A stretch of DNA of 64,000 nt from Marinomonas maritima (GTDB lineage Bacteria; Pseudomonadota; Gammaproteobacteria; Pseudomonadales; Marinomonadaceae): positions 945,501-1,009,500 of the forward strand of contig NZ_JAMZEG020000002.1 in assembly GCF_024435075.2 (NCBI RefSeq), in the 5' to 3' direction. Position 1 is the first letter of the stretch, and each line of letters opens with the position of its first letter. The translations under genes were made by a program, and so were the position numbers. The notes below the pieces were generated by a model. It did no database searches. It had not been told where the DNA came from and worked only from the letters and a program-made list of their open reading frames with translations. This document shows, piece by piece, positions 16,546 to 26,659 of the stretch.

Positions 16546-18297
16546 TTAGGTCTCTCTAACTTGAAACTCAATAGTCCAGTTTAAATCAGACTGTGTGTCG
16601 TGCGCTTGTAATAACAATAAGCCCAACTCAGTAACTCGAGCAGTTAGATAAACCCGCACCATCTCACCCGCCTGATAATGTCCAGCGTCCAAACGAACCG
16701 ACAAAGGACTCAATTCATTTAACTGCCCCAATGAGAAAGCAGACACGACTTTACCAACAGCATCCACTTCATTGTGCTTGGATTGGAAAAAACGAAATAT
16801 AACGTTTTCACCGACCACAAGAGAGAATTCATTGGGTAGCATCTGCTCCTCTGAACCCTCTTCTAAACCAAATGGTGCGACGCAAATAGCATCAACCGGC
16901 GGTGCCATGCCAGGAATTGCTGGCATTGGGCTGGCAACACCAATGTAGTAATTTGACGCTAATCCGCTTTTGACCTTAACACCGCCTTCCGCTTGAACTT
17001 GGGCGTAATAGGTTGCGCCTTTGGCTACTGCATAATCTAAGTGTGAAGGCGTCAACATCGTTAACGTTATGCCACCCAATAGACTCTGTAAACGAGCCTC
17101 TAGCGTAGTGCGTATCACCGTCGCGTTGAACACTCCACCGTTTAATAATATTTTACTCGGCGTCACATCGTGCAGAGATAAAAATTCACTGATGTGCCGA
17201 GTGATGGCTGGATCGCCTTCATAATCTAAATTGATGGTGCTAAAACCACTACGAGCAACTTTATGAGCCTGCTCACCTAACTGAACTTGAGGAAAGAAAC
17301 CATCAATCAACAGTTGCTGAACATCGGCTTGAGTTAACATGGCTTTGACACTGTTATTAAACAAGCTACGACCGCGACTCGGTACGACGACACTGGTTTC
17401 AGCAACATCTGGATTAGATAACAAACGCTCTTTGGCTTCACGACAGACTTGGGTTAAGCCGGTGATCTGCCAAGGCTCAAGGTGAGTGCCACTTTGCGCA
17501 AGTTGAGCCGCCAAATGATAGGTTAAGGCCATGTCCATATTGTCGCCACCTAATAGTATGTGACGACCAACCGCTACGCGCTCTAGACCTAATGCGCCAT
17601 TTTTCTCAACGGCTTGGATCAAAGACAAATCTGTGGTTCCACCCCCCACATCGACCACTAAAATATGTTCGTTAACGGTTAAATTATCCGTCCAATTTTT
17701 TTGATCACTCAGCCACGCATAAAACGCGGCCAGCGGTTCTTCTATCAAGCGCGCTCGTAAGCCGACTCGTTCTGCTGATTGCTCGGTAATCGCACGAGCC
17801 GCAGGGTCAAATGACGCCGGCACGGTAATGACTACGTTTTGCTCTGTGATAGGCGCATCTGGAAAAGAAACTTTCCAAGCATTTACAAGATGCGTTAACA
17901 AAACTTCAGTCACCGCAGCAGGAGAGATTTTTTCAACTTCTTCAAGCGCATCAACAGGAAGCACATTTTCATCCGCGCCAACACGAGAATGACACAACCA
18001 ACTTTTTGCACTTTGTACTAAACGACCAGACGACTTAGCACCCAACTCACGTGCTAATTGGCCTACAATCGAATGAGCTTTCCCCCACGGCAACAGTAAG
18101 TCACTTTCTAAGAATTCAGTGCTATGAGGAAAGTAAACAAAAGAAGGTAATAAAGGCCGAGAATCGACTTGGCCAGGCGCGATAAATTGCGGGATAGGCA
18201 GTTGTTGAATACGTCCTACTTGGGATTGACTCGATTGGGAATAATAGACAGCAGAATGCGTGGTACCTAAATCGATACCAATAAAATAGTCGCTCAT
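16546..18297 (-). CDS. Hsp70-family ATPase, short form
   Basis: The 583-residue protein is a second, divergent Hsp70-like ATPase: GIDLGTTHSAVYY at the N-terminus, VVDVGGGTTDLSLI at about 205, the GGDNMDMALTYHLA segment, and LLNGGVFNATVIRTTLEARL. The C-terminal roughly 130 residues form a short beta-rich domain; the canonical helical lid and EEVD-like tail are absent. It has no J-domain or GrpE neighbour in the cluster. It starts 3 bases after the DUF2760 gene and ends 3 bases before the long Hsp70 gene, so the two ATPases are probably made together. Confidence 0.87.
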   Translation of the reverse strand: MSDYFIGIDLGTTHSAVYYSQSSQSQVGRIQQLPIPQFIAPGQVDSRPLLPSFVYFPHSTEFLESDLLLPWGKAHSIVGQLARELGAKSSGRLVQSAKSWLCHSRVGADENVLPVDALEEVEKISPAAVTEVLLTHLVNAWKVSFPDAPITEQNVVITVPASFDPAARAITEQSAERVGLRARLIEEPLAAFYAWLSDQKNWTDNLTVNEHILVVDVGGGTTDLSLIQAVEKNGALGLERVAVGRHILLGGDNMDMALTYHLAAQLAQSGTHLEPWQITGLTQVCREAKERLLSNPDVAETSVVVPSRGRSLFNNSVKAMLTQADVQQLLIDGFFPQVQLGEQAHKVARSGFSTINLDYEGDPAITRHISEFLSLHDVTPSKILLNGGVFNATVIRTTLEARLQSLLGGITLTMLTPSHLDYAVAKGATYYAQVQAEGGVKVKSGLASNYYIGVASPMPAIPGMAPPVDAICVAPFGLEEGSEEQMLPNEFSLVVGENVIFRFFQSKHNEVDAVGKVVSAFSLGQLNELSPLSVRLDAGHYQAGEMVRVYLTARVTELGLLLLQAHDTQSDLNWTIEFQVRET

Positions 18298-18300
18298 GGG

Positions 18301-18894
18301 TTATACCTCGACTTCGGCTGGCGCCAAAATAGTTAGGCTTTCGGTATTCGTCACTTTCGGTAAACGCGTGTCTGTGACTTTCCAACCAGGATGAATCAAA
18401 GTACCGGTATAAGGACCAGCGCCCTCCACTCGGCCTTCCAATTTGATCTGCTTAGCATCGTAATCGGCTGGTATCTCAATTCGACTATTTTCCACCGCGG
18501 AATTCACCACTTCGATGGTAAAGTGCTGCGTCAATACTTTAGAGCAACCCGCATGAATTTGGCGTGCTGCTGCGCCAACATCGACATCCGTATAATCATC
18601 AATGCTCTCTTGAAGAAAATCGATGAAACGCGCTTCTTGCTGTAAAAGCAGCAGCAATTGGTGTGCACCGTCTTCGTTAACCGTGTCCAAAGCGGGTGCC
18701 ATCACTTCAATTTCACGAATCACTTCAACTGTTTCAGTAATGACCGTCGGCTCAGTTTCAAAAGCGAAGAGCTCGCCTTTATTCACTTGCTGACAGCGAG
18801 CGGCATAATCGCCGCTCCCCATGTATTTGAAAAACTGACCGAAAGCACCAAAGAAACGTGGCACAAAAGAAACTACTTTTATTTTTTGCGTCAT
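18301..18894 (-). CDS. DUF2760 protein of the Hsp70 cluster
   Basis: The 197-residue protein resembles the DUF2760 family, known mainly as a neighbour of divergent Hsp70 genes in Proteobacteria. It has a basic N-terminus with an aromatic segment (VPRFFGAFGQFFKYMG), an acidic, Glu/Val-rich middle (about 45-80) and a conserved half containing LLLLQQEARFIDFLQESIDDY, DVGAAARQIHAGC and the terminal GTLIHPGWKVTDTRLPK. No enzyme motif is visible. The gene lies 3 bases downstream of uup and 3 bases upstream of the short Hsp70 gene. An adaptor or client role for the Hsp70 pair is inference only. Confidence 0.85.
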   Translation of the reverse strand: MTQKIKVVSFVPRFFGAFGQFFKYMGSGDYAARCQQVNKGELFAFETEPTVITETVEVIREIEVMAPALDTVNEDGAHQLLLLLQQEARFIDFLQESIDDYTDVDVGAAARQIHAGCSKVLTQHFTIEVVNSAVENSRIEIPADYDAKQIKLEGRVEGAGPYTGTLIHPGWKVTDTRLPKVTNTESLTILAPAEVEV

Positions 18895-18897
18895 AAA

Positions 18898-20811
18898 TTA
18901 CCCGTTTTTCATTTCTTCAAGCTCAAGCCAACGCTCCATCGTTGTTTCAAGCTCATGTTCTTTGTGTGACACTTTCGCCAAGATTTTTTGCACTTGTTCT
19001 GCATCACCTGCATAGAAATCCGCTGCGCTTGTTGTAACATGAAGAGACGCTATGTCTCGTTCCAACGTAGCAATGGCTTCTGGCATATTTTCAAATTCAC
19101 GCTGCAGTTTGTAGCTTAGCTTTGCTTTCGGCTTAACCGCTGACGCAGCTTCTTTCTTTGCCTCTAGTTTGGCTTTTTCTTTTTTGGTTGGCTCATCATT
19201 CGTCTGAGACGTCGATTCCGTTGGGAACTTACCACCTTGACGAATCCAGTCTTGATAACCGCCGACGTATTCTTTGACTTTGCCTTCGCCTTCAAACGCG
19301 ATCACGCTTGTAACAACGTTATCAAGGAAAGCACGATCATGACTTACCAATAACAAGGTGCCATCGTAGTTCATTAACAGCTCTTCGAGCAGTTCCAATG
19401 TTTCTACATCTAGGTCGTTGGTCGGCTCATCCATTATCAAAAGATTGGCTGGACGAGTAAATAATTTCGCCAACAACACGCGATTTCGTTCACCACCAGA
19501 CAAAGCTTTTACTGGCGTACGCGCTCGTTCTGGAGGGAAAAGGAAGTCACCAAGATAACCAATAACGTGTTTGTTTTGACCATTAATCTCAATAACGTCT
19601 TTGCCTTCACCAACGTTTTCCGCCACGGTTTGCTCTGGGTCTAACTGTTCGCGCAATTGGTCAAAGTAAGCGATGTTTAGTTTGGTACCTTGGTGAACCT
19701 TGCCAGAAGAAGGCTCTAAGTTTCCTAAGAGAATCTTCAGAAAAGTACTCTTACCACAACCATTTGGTCCAATCAGACCTATGCGATCACCACGAGAAAC
19801 AACCAGATCCATAGGCTGTAAAATGACTTTGTCATCAAAGGAGTGGCTCACTTGAGTAAATTCGGCGACTAGCTTGCCGGATTTATCTTTGGTCTCAATC
19901 GCCATTTTCGCATTACCTTGACGACCTATACGCTCAGAACGTTCATCTCGCAACGCCTCCAAAGCACGAACTCGACCCTCGTTACGAGTACGACGAGCTT
20001 TGATACCTTGACGAATCCACACTTCCTCTTCTGCTAAGCGCTTGTCAAACAATGCATTTGCACGCTCTTCTTCTTCCAACATTTTTTCTTTGAAAGCCAA
20101 AAACGCATGAATGCTGCCGCTAAATGAAATTAAGTTACCGCGATCTAACTCAATAATACGATTGGCCAGTTTTTCAAGAAAGCGACGATCATGGGTAATA
20201 AAGAGAATCAAGCCACGAAATTGTTGAAGCTGTTGCTCCATCCACTCAATCGTTGGTACGTCCAAATGGTTTGTTGGTTCGTCTAGCAGTAGTACATCAG
20301 GATTAGAAATTAACGCTTGCGCCAAAATAACACGACGACGCCAACCACCTGACAACTCCGACATCAACTTATCAGCAGGAAGAGCCAAACGTTGAATCAT
20401 GTGATTCACTCGTTGCTCAAGATCCCAGCCTTGAATTTTGTCTAGCTCGGTTTGAATGTCACCTAATTCATTTGAGTGGTCATTCTCGAAATCTTCTAAT
20501 AATTTAAAATAACGCGCCATCAAAGTATGAGCTTGGCCTGCGCCTTCACTTACGACTTCACGAACCGTTTTTTCATTGGCCGCTGGCAGCTCTTGTGGAA
20601 GCTGCGCAACTTTCATTCCCCCTTCAATGCGAACCATGCCTTCGTCGGCAACTTGTTCACCAGAGATGACTTTCAATAAAGTGGATTTACCTGCGCCATT
20701 ACGGCCGATAATAGCAACACGCTCGCCAGCGTCCGCTGAAAAACTAATTTTTGACAGCAGTGGATTATGCCCAAAAGCAACACTAATCTGTTCTAACGAC
20801 AATAGACTCAT
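18898..20811 (-). CDS. uup: Uup, ABC-F family ATPase
   Basis: I use the ATG at 20811 (637 residues, MSLLSLEQISVAFG); the 11 codons upstream are not protein-like. There are two ABC domains with Walker A GRNGAGKST and GPNGCGKST, signatures LSGGWRR and LSGGERNR, and Walker B LLLDEPTNHLD and LIMDEPTNDLD, joined by the charged linker typical of ABC-F proteins. There are no membrane segments. The C-terminal Lys/Glu-rich coiled coil (about 560-635) is the DNA-binding-type tail of Uup. Uup acts on ribosomes and/or branched DNA and affects transposon excision in E. coli. It is first in the cluster with DUF2760 and the Hsp70 pair. Confidence 0.92.
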   Translation of the reverse strand: MSLLSLEQISVAFGHNPLLSKISFSADAGERVAIIGRNGAGKSTLLKVISGEQVADEGMVRIEGGMKVAQLPQELPAANEKTVREVVSEGAGQAHTLMARYFKLLEDFENDHSNELGDIQTELDKIQGWDLEQRVNHMIQRLALPADKLMSELSGGWRRRVILAQALISNPDVLLLDEPTNHLDVPTIEWMEQQLQQFRGLILFITHDRRFLEKLANRIIELDRGNLISFSGSIHAFLAFKEKMLEEEERANALFDKRLAEEEVWIRQGIKARRTRNEGRVRALEALRDERSERIGRQGNAKMAIETKDKSGKLVAEFTQVSHSFDDKVILQPMDLVVSRGDRIGLIGPNGCGKSTFLKILLGNLEPSSGKVHQGTKLNIAYFDQLREQLDPEQTVAENVGEGKDVIEINGQNKHVIGYLGDFLFPPERARTPVKALSGGERNRVLLAKLFTRPANLLIMDEPTNDLDVETLELLEELLMNYDGTLLLVSHDRAFLDNVVTSVIAFEGEGKVKEYVGGYQDWIRQGGKFPTESTSQTNDEPTKKEKAKLEAKKEAASAVKPKAKLSYKLQREFENMPEAIATLERDIASLHVTTSAADFYAGDAEQVQKILAKVSHKEHELETTMERWLELEEMKNG

Positions 20812-21072
20812 ATCTACCCATATAATGTAAAAATTTTGTGGCAATATAGTATCATCCTTCTAAGTGAAGGTTCAGTAAATACAGGTCGTCAAATGCTAAA
20901 AAAGAAAGAGGGTTTTGTTGTTAGAAAATAAAATTAGCAATTTTTGTCATAAAATGACGTATTAAAGTTGTTATGATCTTTACAAAGATTAAATAAAACA
21001 TATTCCTTCATCATTTTTTACGAATATACTGTCTTTAATACAACAAAAACATTCTATTTCATGGAGCCATAA

Positions 21073-22167
21073 ATGGAGTTAAAAAGTAAAGTAGGACCGA
21101 TAGCAGCCGTTGTTATCGCCGCAGCAACCGTCGGTTGGATGTATTTTGGTGGCAATGGCATTACGGTTAGTCCAACTGAATCGACGCCCAAAGAAAATAC
21201 CATTTCATCACAAACGGCTGAGGCTAAACTTGCTTATTCAGTTCAGGCCAAAACACTAATTGCGAAATCCATTGAAATGCACTTACCTTTAAGCGGGAAA
21301 ACACTAGCGGATGAGACCTTGCTGTTAACAAACAGCTTTCAAGGCCGAATCATCAAGTTACCAGTCGAAAAAGGTGATTTTGTAAAAAAGGGCAGTCCTA
21401 TTGTCCAGATAGATACTCGTACTCTAAAGGTTCAAATTGAACAAGCTCGCCTTTTAGTAAAGCAAAGAACACTTGAGTTAGATGGCATGAAAAAACTTGC
21501 GGCCAATAATCTTTCATCCAAGGTTAATGTTGCACAAGCTGAAACCGACCTTGCCTCAGCCAAATCGGTTGAACGTGCTTTGTCGGTGGATTTAGAAAAT
21601 GCGAACCTGACCGCTCCTTTTTCCGGTGTACTAAATACGCTGGATGTTCAAGAAGGACAAGTGCTATCGGTCGGCGCATCAGTTGGTACATTAGTGTCTT
21701 TGAACCCTATCAGAGTCAGCGTCAATATTCCGCAAAATAAGATTCAACAAGTTAAACTAGGTACACAAGGAAATATTCGCCTTGAGTCTGGTTATGAAGC
21801 GGAAGGTTTTGTTTCTTACATCAGTACCACGGCCAATGAATCTAGCCGAACGATTAGTGTCGAAATGCAAGTAGATAACCCAGAGAACGTTATTCCAGCG
21901 GGACTAACTGCTGCGGTTGATTTCATTTTAGACGAGCAAAAAGCACACGCCTTCTCCCCTGCCTTATTAACACTCGACAACACAGGCAGAACCGCCATTA
22001 AGACAATCGACATTGATAATAAAGTTGTTATCTCACCTGTCGAGATAGTCAAATCTGAACGAAATCAAGTTTGGGTTAGCGGCCTACCCGATAACGTCAA
22101 TATTATTACTGTCGGACAAGGGTTTGTGTCTGCTGGCGATAAAGTCGATGCACACTATCAAAACTAA
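21073..22167 (+). CDS. RND efflux periplasmic adaptor (membrane fusion protein)
   Basis: The 364-residue protein has an N-terminal membrane anchor or uncleaved signal (about 8-24), a barrel-sandwich/lipoyl half (IIKLPVEKGDFVKKGSPIVQID), a short alpha-hairpin (about 115-165), the second lipoyl half (LTAPFSGVLNTLDVQEGQVLSVG) and a beta-barrel domain. This is the HlyD/AcrA-type adaptor linking an inner-membrane pump to an outer-membrane channel. GGAG lies 6 bases before the ATG. It is followed 12 bases later by the pump gene. There is no lipobox, so anchoring would be by the N-terminal helix. No TetR-type regulator is adjacent. Confidence 0.9.
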   Translation: MELKSKVGPIAAVVIAAATVGWMYFGGNGITVSPTESTPKENTISSQTAEAKLAYSVQAKTLIAKSIEMHLPLSGKTLADETLLLTNSFQGRIIKLPVEKGDFVKKGSPIVQIDTRTLKVQIEQARLLVKQRTLELDGMKKLAANNLSSKVNVAQAETDLASAKSVERALSVDLENANLTAPFSGVLNTLDVQEGQVLSVGASVGTLVSLNPIRVSVNIPQNKIQQVKLGTQGNIRLESGYEAEGFVSYISTTANESSRTISVEMQVDNPENVIPAGLTAAVDFILDEQKAHAFSPALLTLDNTGRTAIKTIDIDNKVVISPVEIVKSERNQVWVSGLPDNVNIITVGQGFVSAGDKVDAHYQN

Positions 22168-22179
22168 GGGAGGCTCAAC

Positions 22180-25100
22180 ATGCAAACATTGATTGAGGCG
22201 GCCTTAGCTCGCTCACGCACCGTAATGATGTTTTTTGTCCTGATACTCATCATGGGCACGGTTTCTTATATTGAAATAGCCAAAGAAAGTGATCCAGACA
22301 TCACCATCCCAATGGCGTATGTTTCTGTTTCCTTAGAAGGTATTTCGCCAGAAGATGCAGACAGTTTATTAGTACACCCTTTAGAAAAAGAGCTCAAAGG
22401 CTTAGAAGGATTAAAAGAGCTTAAATCGACCGCCTCTGAAGGCCACGCGTCTATTATTCTTGAATTCGAGTCTGGCGTAGACATCGATCAAGCGATTAGC
22501 GATGCAAAAGACAAAGTTGATCGAGCTAAAAGTGAACTACCGGATGATGCAGATGAACCAACTGTCTCCGAAATAAACCTCTCAACCTTCCCTGTATTGC
22601 GCGTTAATTTATCCGGCAACGTCAGTTTTGCTACCCTTAGCCGTACGGCGAAAAACCTACGAGACTCAATTGAAGCCGTGGACGGTGTATTAGAAGCCAG
22701 CATAAGCGGTGACAGAGATCAGCAAGCACAAATAATTATTCGTCCTGAACAACTAGAATCCTACAATCTTTCTCTTGCCGATGTAGCGAACTTTGTTTCA
22801 GGTAACAATCGCTTGGTTGCCGCCGGCAACTTAGATACTGGCGCAGGGCGATTTTCTCTTAAGGTTCCAGGTTTACTAAAAACCAAAGAAGACATTCTTA
22901 ATCTACCAATAAAAGCCGATGGCGACCAAGTGGTGCTTTTAGGTGACATTGCCACTGGCGAACTAACCTTTGAAGACCCAAGCAGCTATGCTCGTGTAGA
23001 AGGTAAGCGCAGCATTACTTTAGCGGTTTCAAAACGCGTTGGCGTTAACATCATTGAGACCATTGAAGCCGTTAAAGCCGTAGTAAAAAACGAAAGCGAA
23101 CAATGGCCTGATGGCGTTGAATACAACCTAACCGGTGATAAATCAACAGACATCGAGACATCACTCAACGATTTATTCAACAACGTCTTAGCTGCCACTC
23201 TACTAGTCATGATTGTCATCGTTTGGGCACTTGGTATTCGTAGCGCTTTATTAGTCGGTTTAGCCATTCCTGGTGCGTTTTTATCTGGCATCTTGATTTT
23301 GGATTTACAAGGCTACACCATCAACATGGTTGTGCTATTTGCCTTAATACTCAGTGTCGGCATGCTGGTTGACGGTGCCATTGTTGTAACAGAATACGCT
23401 GACCGAAAGCTGGCAGAAGGCGCCTCAAAACGTCAGGCTTATAGCGAAGCCGCCAAACGTATGGCGTGGCCAATTACAGCGTCCACTGCAACCACTCTCG
23501 CTGTTTTCATGCCACTATTATTTTGGCCTGACATCGTTGGCGAATTTATGCGTTACATGCCAATTACTATTATAGCGACGCTGTCATCATCTCTTGTTAT
23601 GGCGCTCATTGTATTGCCTACCATTGGATCTATCATTGGTAAAAAAGGTGCTTACAGTGAAAAGACCATGCACACGTTACGTATTACTGAAACAGGTGAC
23701 CTGAGCCAGCTTACAGGCCCAACCGGCTTATACGGCCGAGTACTTACCCGTCTAGTAGAGCGCCCTATTTGGGTTCTCTTGTTCACTATCACCCTGCTTA
23801 TTAGCGTTTTTGCCAGTTATGGGCAATTCGGAAAGGGCGTGGAATTTTTCCCAAATATTGAGCCAGAATCTGCGAATTTAGACATTCGCGCCCGTGGCGA
23901 CCTTTCTCTTGACGAAAAAGATGCGCTGGTAAAGCAAGTTGAGCGACAGGTAATTGGGACGCCAGAACTTAAAAGTGTCGTGACAACGTCGTATGCTACG
24001 CCAGGCAACAGCGCGGCTCCTGACAGCATTGGCTCAATCAGTATGGAGTTTATTGATTGGTACAAACGAGATTCTGCCAGCGTTATTTTGGATCGTATTC
24101 GAGAGAGAACCAAACAAATTCCAGGTATCGAAGTCAGTGCCGAAAAAGAGCAAGGCGGTCCACAATCTGGTGCAGATATTCAACTACAACTTAGCTCAAA
24201 TTATTCAGTCGCCCTAAATCTTGCAGCCGACGCAATCACTAAAAAATTGCTCGAGAGAGAAGAGATTATCACCGTAAGCGATGATAGGTCTCTACCGGGA
24301 ATCGAATGGCGTATTGATATAAATCGCGCTGAAGCTAGTCGATACGGCGTTGATGTGAACAGCTTAGGGAATGTGATTAAGCTAGTTACCACAGGCATTA
24401 CATTAAGTGATTTCTTACCGGATGGCGCCGACGACAAAATTGATATTGTGCTGCGCTATCCTGTAAATCAACGTAGTTTAGATCAGTTAGACCAGTTACA
24501 AATCCCGACGAATCAAGGAAGCATACCTGCGAGCAACTTTATTCAGCGCTATGCAGCACCAAAACAAGGAATAATAAACAGAACAGACGGAAAGAAAACC
24601 ATTAAAATTGATGCCGATGTCAAAGATGGCCTAGTGGTTGATGAAGTTATCAAGGCCATTAAAATCAAGCTTGATGCCGCCAATATCGATAAAACTGTCA
24701 GCTATGAATTTCGTGGCAATACAGAAGATCAGCAAAAATCCATGATGTTTTTAATGAAAGCTTTTGGTGTTGCTTTCTTTATTATGGCTATAATTCTGGT
24801 CACTCAGTTCAATAACTTCTTCCAATGCTTGTTAATCCTAAGCGCCGTTATTTTTTCGACGATGGGCGTACTTATCGGACTCATGATGAAAGGCCAACCC
24901 TTCGGTATTGTTATGAGCGGCGTTGGTGTTATTGCGTTGGCGGGGATCGTGGTAAATAACAATATCGTTTTAATTGACACCTTCAACGGATTACGCAAAC
25001 AAGGAATGATGGTTCGTGAAGCCGCTATCCGTACTGGCGTACAGCGTTTAAGGCCAGTAATGCTGACTACAATTACCACTATTCTTGGTTTAATTCCTAT

Positions 25101-25359
25101 GGTGTTCCAATTAAACATTGATTTAATTCATCAATCATTAAGTGTGGGTGCGCCCTCTGCGCAATGGTGGACACAACTATCAACCGCGATTGCTGGTGGA
25201 CTGACTTTTGCGACGCCGCTAACACTCATACTGACACCTTGTTTGCTCGTATTAGGTTATCGCAAAAAAGAAAGAAAGCAGTTGGAAGCCTTACAAGAAG
25301 CGACCATTGAACAAGAGAAAATTGAGCCAGAAGAAAACAGCACAGACAAAGGCAACTAA
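22180..25359 (+). CDS. RND efflux pump, inner-membrane transporter
   Basis: The 1059-residue protein has the duplicated RND layout of 12 membrane helices and two large periplasmic loops. Helix 4 contains SVGMLVDGAIVVTEYADRK: the first proton-relay aspartate of AcrB is kept while the second is glycine, as in one branch of the family. Helix 10 carries GIVVNNNIVLID, and helix 11 follows with LRPVMLTTITTILGLIPM. The pump would expel drugs, dyes or lipids by proton exchange. GGGAGG precedes the ATG and a strong terminator follows. No outer-membrane channel gene is in the operon, so a TolC homologue elsewhere is presumably used. The substrate cannot be predicted. Confidence 0.92.
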   Translation: MQTLIEAALARSRTVMMFFVLILIMGTVSYIEIAKESDPDITIPMAYVSVSLEGISPEDADSLLVHPLEKELKGLEGLKELKSTASEGHASIILEFESGVDIDQAISDAKDKVDRAKSELPDDADEPTVSEINLSTFPVLRVNLSGNVSFATLSRTAKNLRDSIEAVDGVLEASISGDRDQQAQIIIRPEQLESYNLSLADVANFVSGNNRLVAAGNLDTGAGRFSLKVPGLLKTKEDILNLPIKADGDQVVLLGDIATGELTFEDPSSYARVEGKRSITLAVSKRVGVNIIETIEAVKAVVKNESEQWPDGVEYNLTGDKSTDIETSLNDLFNNVLAATLLVMIVIVWALGIRSALLVGLAIPGAFLSGILILDLQGYTINMVVLFALILSVGMLVDGAIVVTEYADRKLAEGASKRQAYSEAAKRMAWPITASTATTLAVFMPLLFWPDIVGEFMRYMPITIIATLSSSLVMALIVLPTIGSIIGKKGAYSEKTMHTLRITETGDLSQLTGPTGLYGRVLTRLVERPIWVLLFTITLLISVFASYGQFGKGVEFFPNIEPESANLDIRARGDLSLDEKDALVKQVERQVIGTPELKSVVTTSYATPGNSAAPDSIGSISMEFIDWYKRDSASVILDRIRERTKQIPGIEVSAEKEQGGPQSGADIQLQLSSNYSVALNLAADAITKKLLEREEIITVSDDRSLPGIEWRIDINRAEASRYGVDVNSLGNVIKLVTTGITLSDFLPDGADDKIDIVLRYPVNQRSLDQLDQLQIPTNQGSIPASNFIQRYAAPKQGIINRTDGKKTIKIDADVKDGLVVDEVIKAIKIKLDAANIDKTVSYEFRGNTEDQQKSMMFLMKAFGVAFFIMAIILVTQFNNFFQCLLILSAVIFSTMGVLIGLMMKGQPFGIVMSGVGVIALAGIVVNNNIVLIDTFNGLRKQGMMVREAAIRTGVQRLRPVMLTTITTILGLIPMVFQLNIDLIHQSLSVGAPSAQWWTQLSTAIAGGLTFATPLTLILTPCLLVLGYRKKERKQLEALQEATIEQEKIEPEENSTDKGN

Positions 25360-25379
25360 AAAGATAGGGTAATTCGTAT

Positions 25380-25417
25380 AAAAAATGGCTTTAGAGATTA
25401 TTCTAAAGCCATTTTTT
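25380..25417. terminator. Bidirectional terminator between RND pump and metZ
   Basis: Perfect 16-base arms at 25380-25395 and 25402-25417 with a 6-base loop; the outer six pairs are A-T, giving T-runs on both strands. It separates the convergent pump gene and metZ. Confidence 0.93.
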
Positions 25418-25442
25418 GCCTATATTATTAAACTATGTGCAT

Positions 25443-26618
25443 TTAAGACAATTGCGCTAGGGCAAAGTCTATGTCTGCAATAATATCGTCAATATCTTCT
25501 AACCCAACCGATACACGAATCAAACCTTCGGTAATCCCCGCTTTGGCTTTTTCTTCGTCCGTTAATCGACCATGAGTCGTTGTTGCAGGATGAGTAACCA
25601 AAGTTTTCGTATCGCCTAAATTACCGGTAATCGACATCAATTTTGTGCCGTTAATGACGCGCCATGCGGCTTCACGACCACCTTCGACTTCAAACGATAA
25701 CAAGCCACCAAAATCTTTTTGCTGCTGCTTAGCCAATTCATGATATTTATGACTTGGTAATCCACCATAATTCACTTTAAGCACTTTAGAATGCGCCTCT
25801 AAATACTCAGCCAATTTTAAGGCATTTAATGAGTGCGCCGTCATACGCAAAGACAATGTCTCTAAACCATTCAATAACACCCAGGCATTAAATGGACTCA
25901 TACAGGGGCCCGCACTACGCATAAACGCAGTAAAAACATCGACAATCTCTTGGCTAGCAATCAAGGCACCGCCCAAACAGCGCCCTTGCCCATCAATAAA
26001 CTTGGTCGCAGACTGCATAACGATGTCCGCACCTTGCGTCAACGGATTTTGCAATGCTGGAGTCGCCAACACGGTGTCCACGCAAAGCAACGCACCTTTG
26101 GCATGAGCTAACGCCGACACACGTGCGACGTCAACGACCTCATAAAGAGGGTTGGAGGGCGTTTCAAAATAACAAAACCGTGTCTTCTCGTTAATCGCTG
26201 CTTCCCATGCGGCGTAGTCTGTTGCATCAACGTATATGACTTCAACACCGAACTTTGTTGTATAGGTATTAAAAAACTTAACGGTTGAACCAAAAATGTT
26301 ACGCGAGCAAACCACGCGATCACCGGCGCTTAATAAACTATAAGCTAGCGTCATTAACGCGGCCATACCTGAACTTGTCGCGATGGAAGCTTCGCCTTTT
26401 TCGAGCGCCGCTAAACGTTTTTCGAACAGCGCAACCGTAGGGTTTGTAAAACGAGAATAAATATTTCCGTCTTCCTCTCCTGAAAACTTTCCTGCCGCCT
26501 CTTCTGCACTACTATAAGCAAAGCTCGAGGTCATAAAAATGGCTTCGCTGTTTTCTTGCTCTTGTGTTTGGCGAATGCCCACATGAATCGCATTCGTTGT
26601 GTCTTTATAGTCAGACAT
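25443..26618 (-). CDS. metZ: MetZ, O-succinylhomoserine sulfhydrylase
   Basis: The 391-residue protein belongs to the Cys/Met metabolism PLP-enzyme family; the PLP lysine sits in MQSATKFIDGQGRCLGG, and the IYSRFTNPTVALFEKRLAALE and SSGMAALMTLAYSLLSAGD motifs are present. It resembles MetZ, which makes homocysteine directly from O-succinylhomoserine and sulfide. The position downstream of cvpA-purF is the usual place of metZ in pseudomonads and supports MetZ over MetB or MetY. A 96-base gap containing a strong inverted repeat separates it from purF. Confidence 0.92.
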   Translation of the reverse strand: MSDYKDTTNAIHVGIRQTQEQENSEAIFMTSSFAYSSAEEAAGKFSGEEDGNIYSRFTNPTVALFEKRLAALEKGEASIATSSGMAALMTLAYSLLSAGDRVVCSRNIFGSTVKFFNTYTTKFGVEVIYVDATDYAAWEAAINEKTRFCYFETPSNPLYEVVDVARVSALAHAKGALLCVDTVLATPALQNPLTQGADIVMQSATKFIDGQGRCLGGALIASQEIVDVFTAFMRSAGPCMSPFNAWVLLNGLETLSLRMTAHSLNALKLAEYLEAHSKVLKVNYGGLPSHKYHELAKQQQKDFGGLLSFEVEGGREAAWRVINGTKLMSITGNLGDTKTLVTHPATTTHGRLTDEEKAKAGITEGLIRVSVGLEDIDDIIADIDFALAQLS

Positions 26619-26659
26619 TTTTTTACTCCAAAGCCATTCTTAAAATTTTCCCCAAATGC

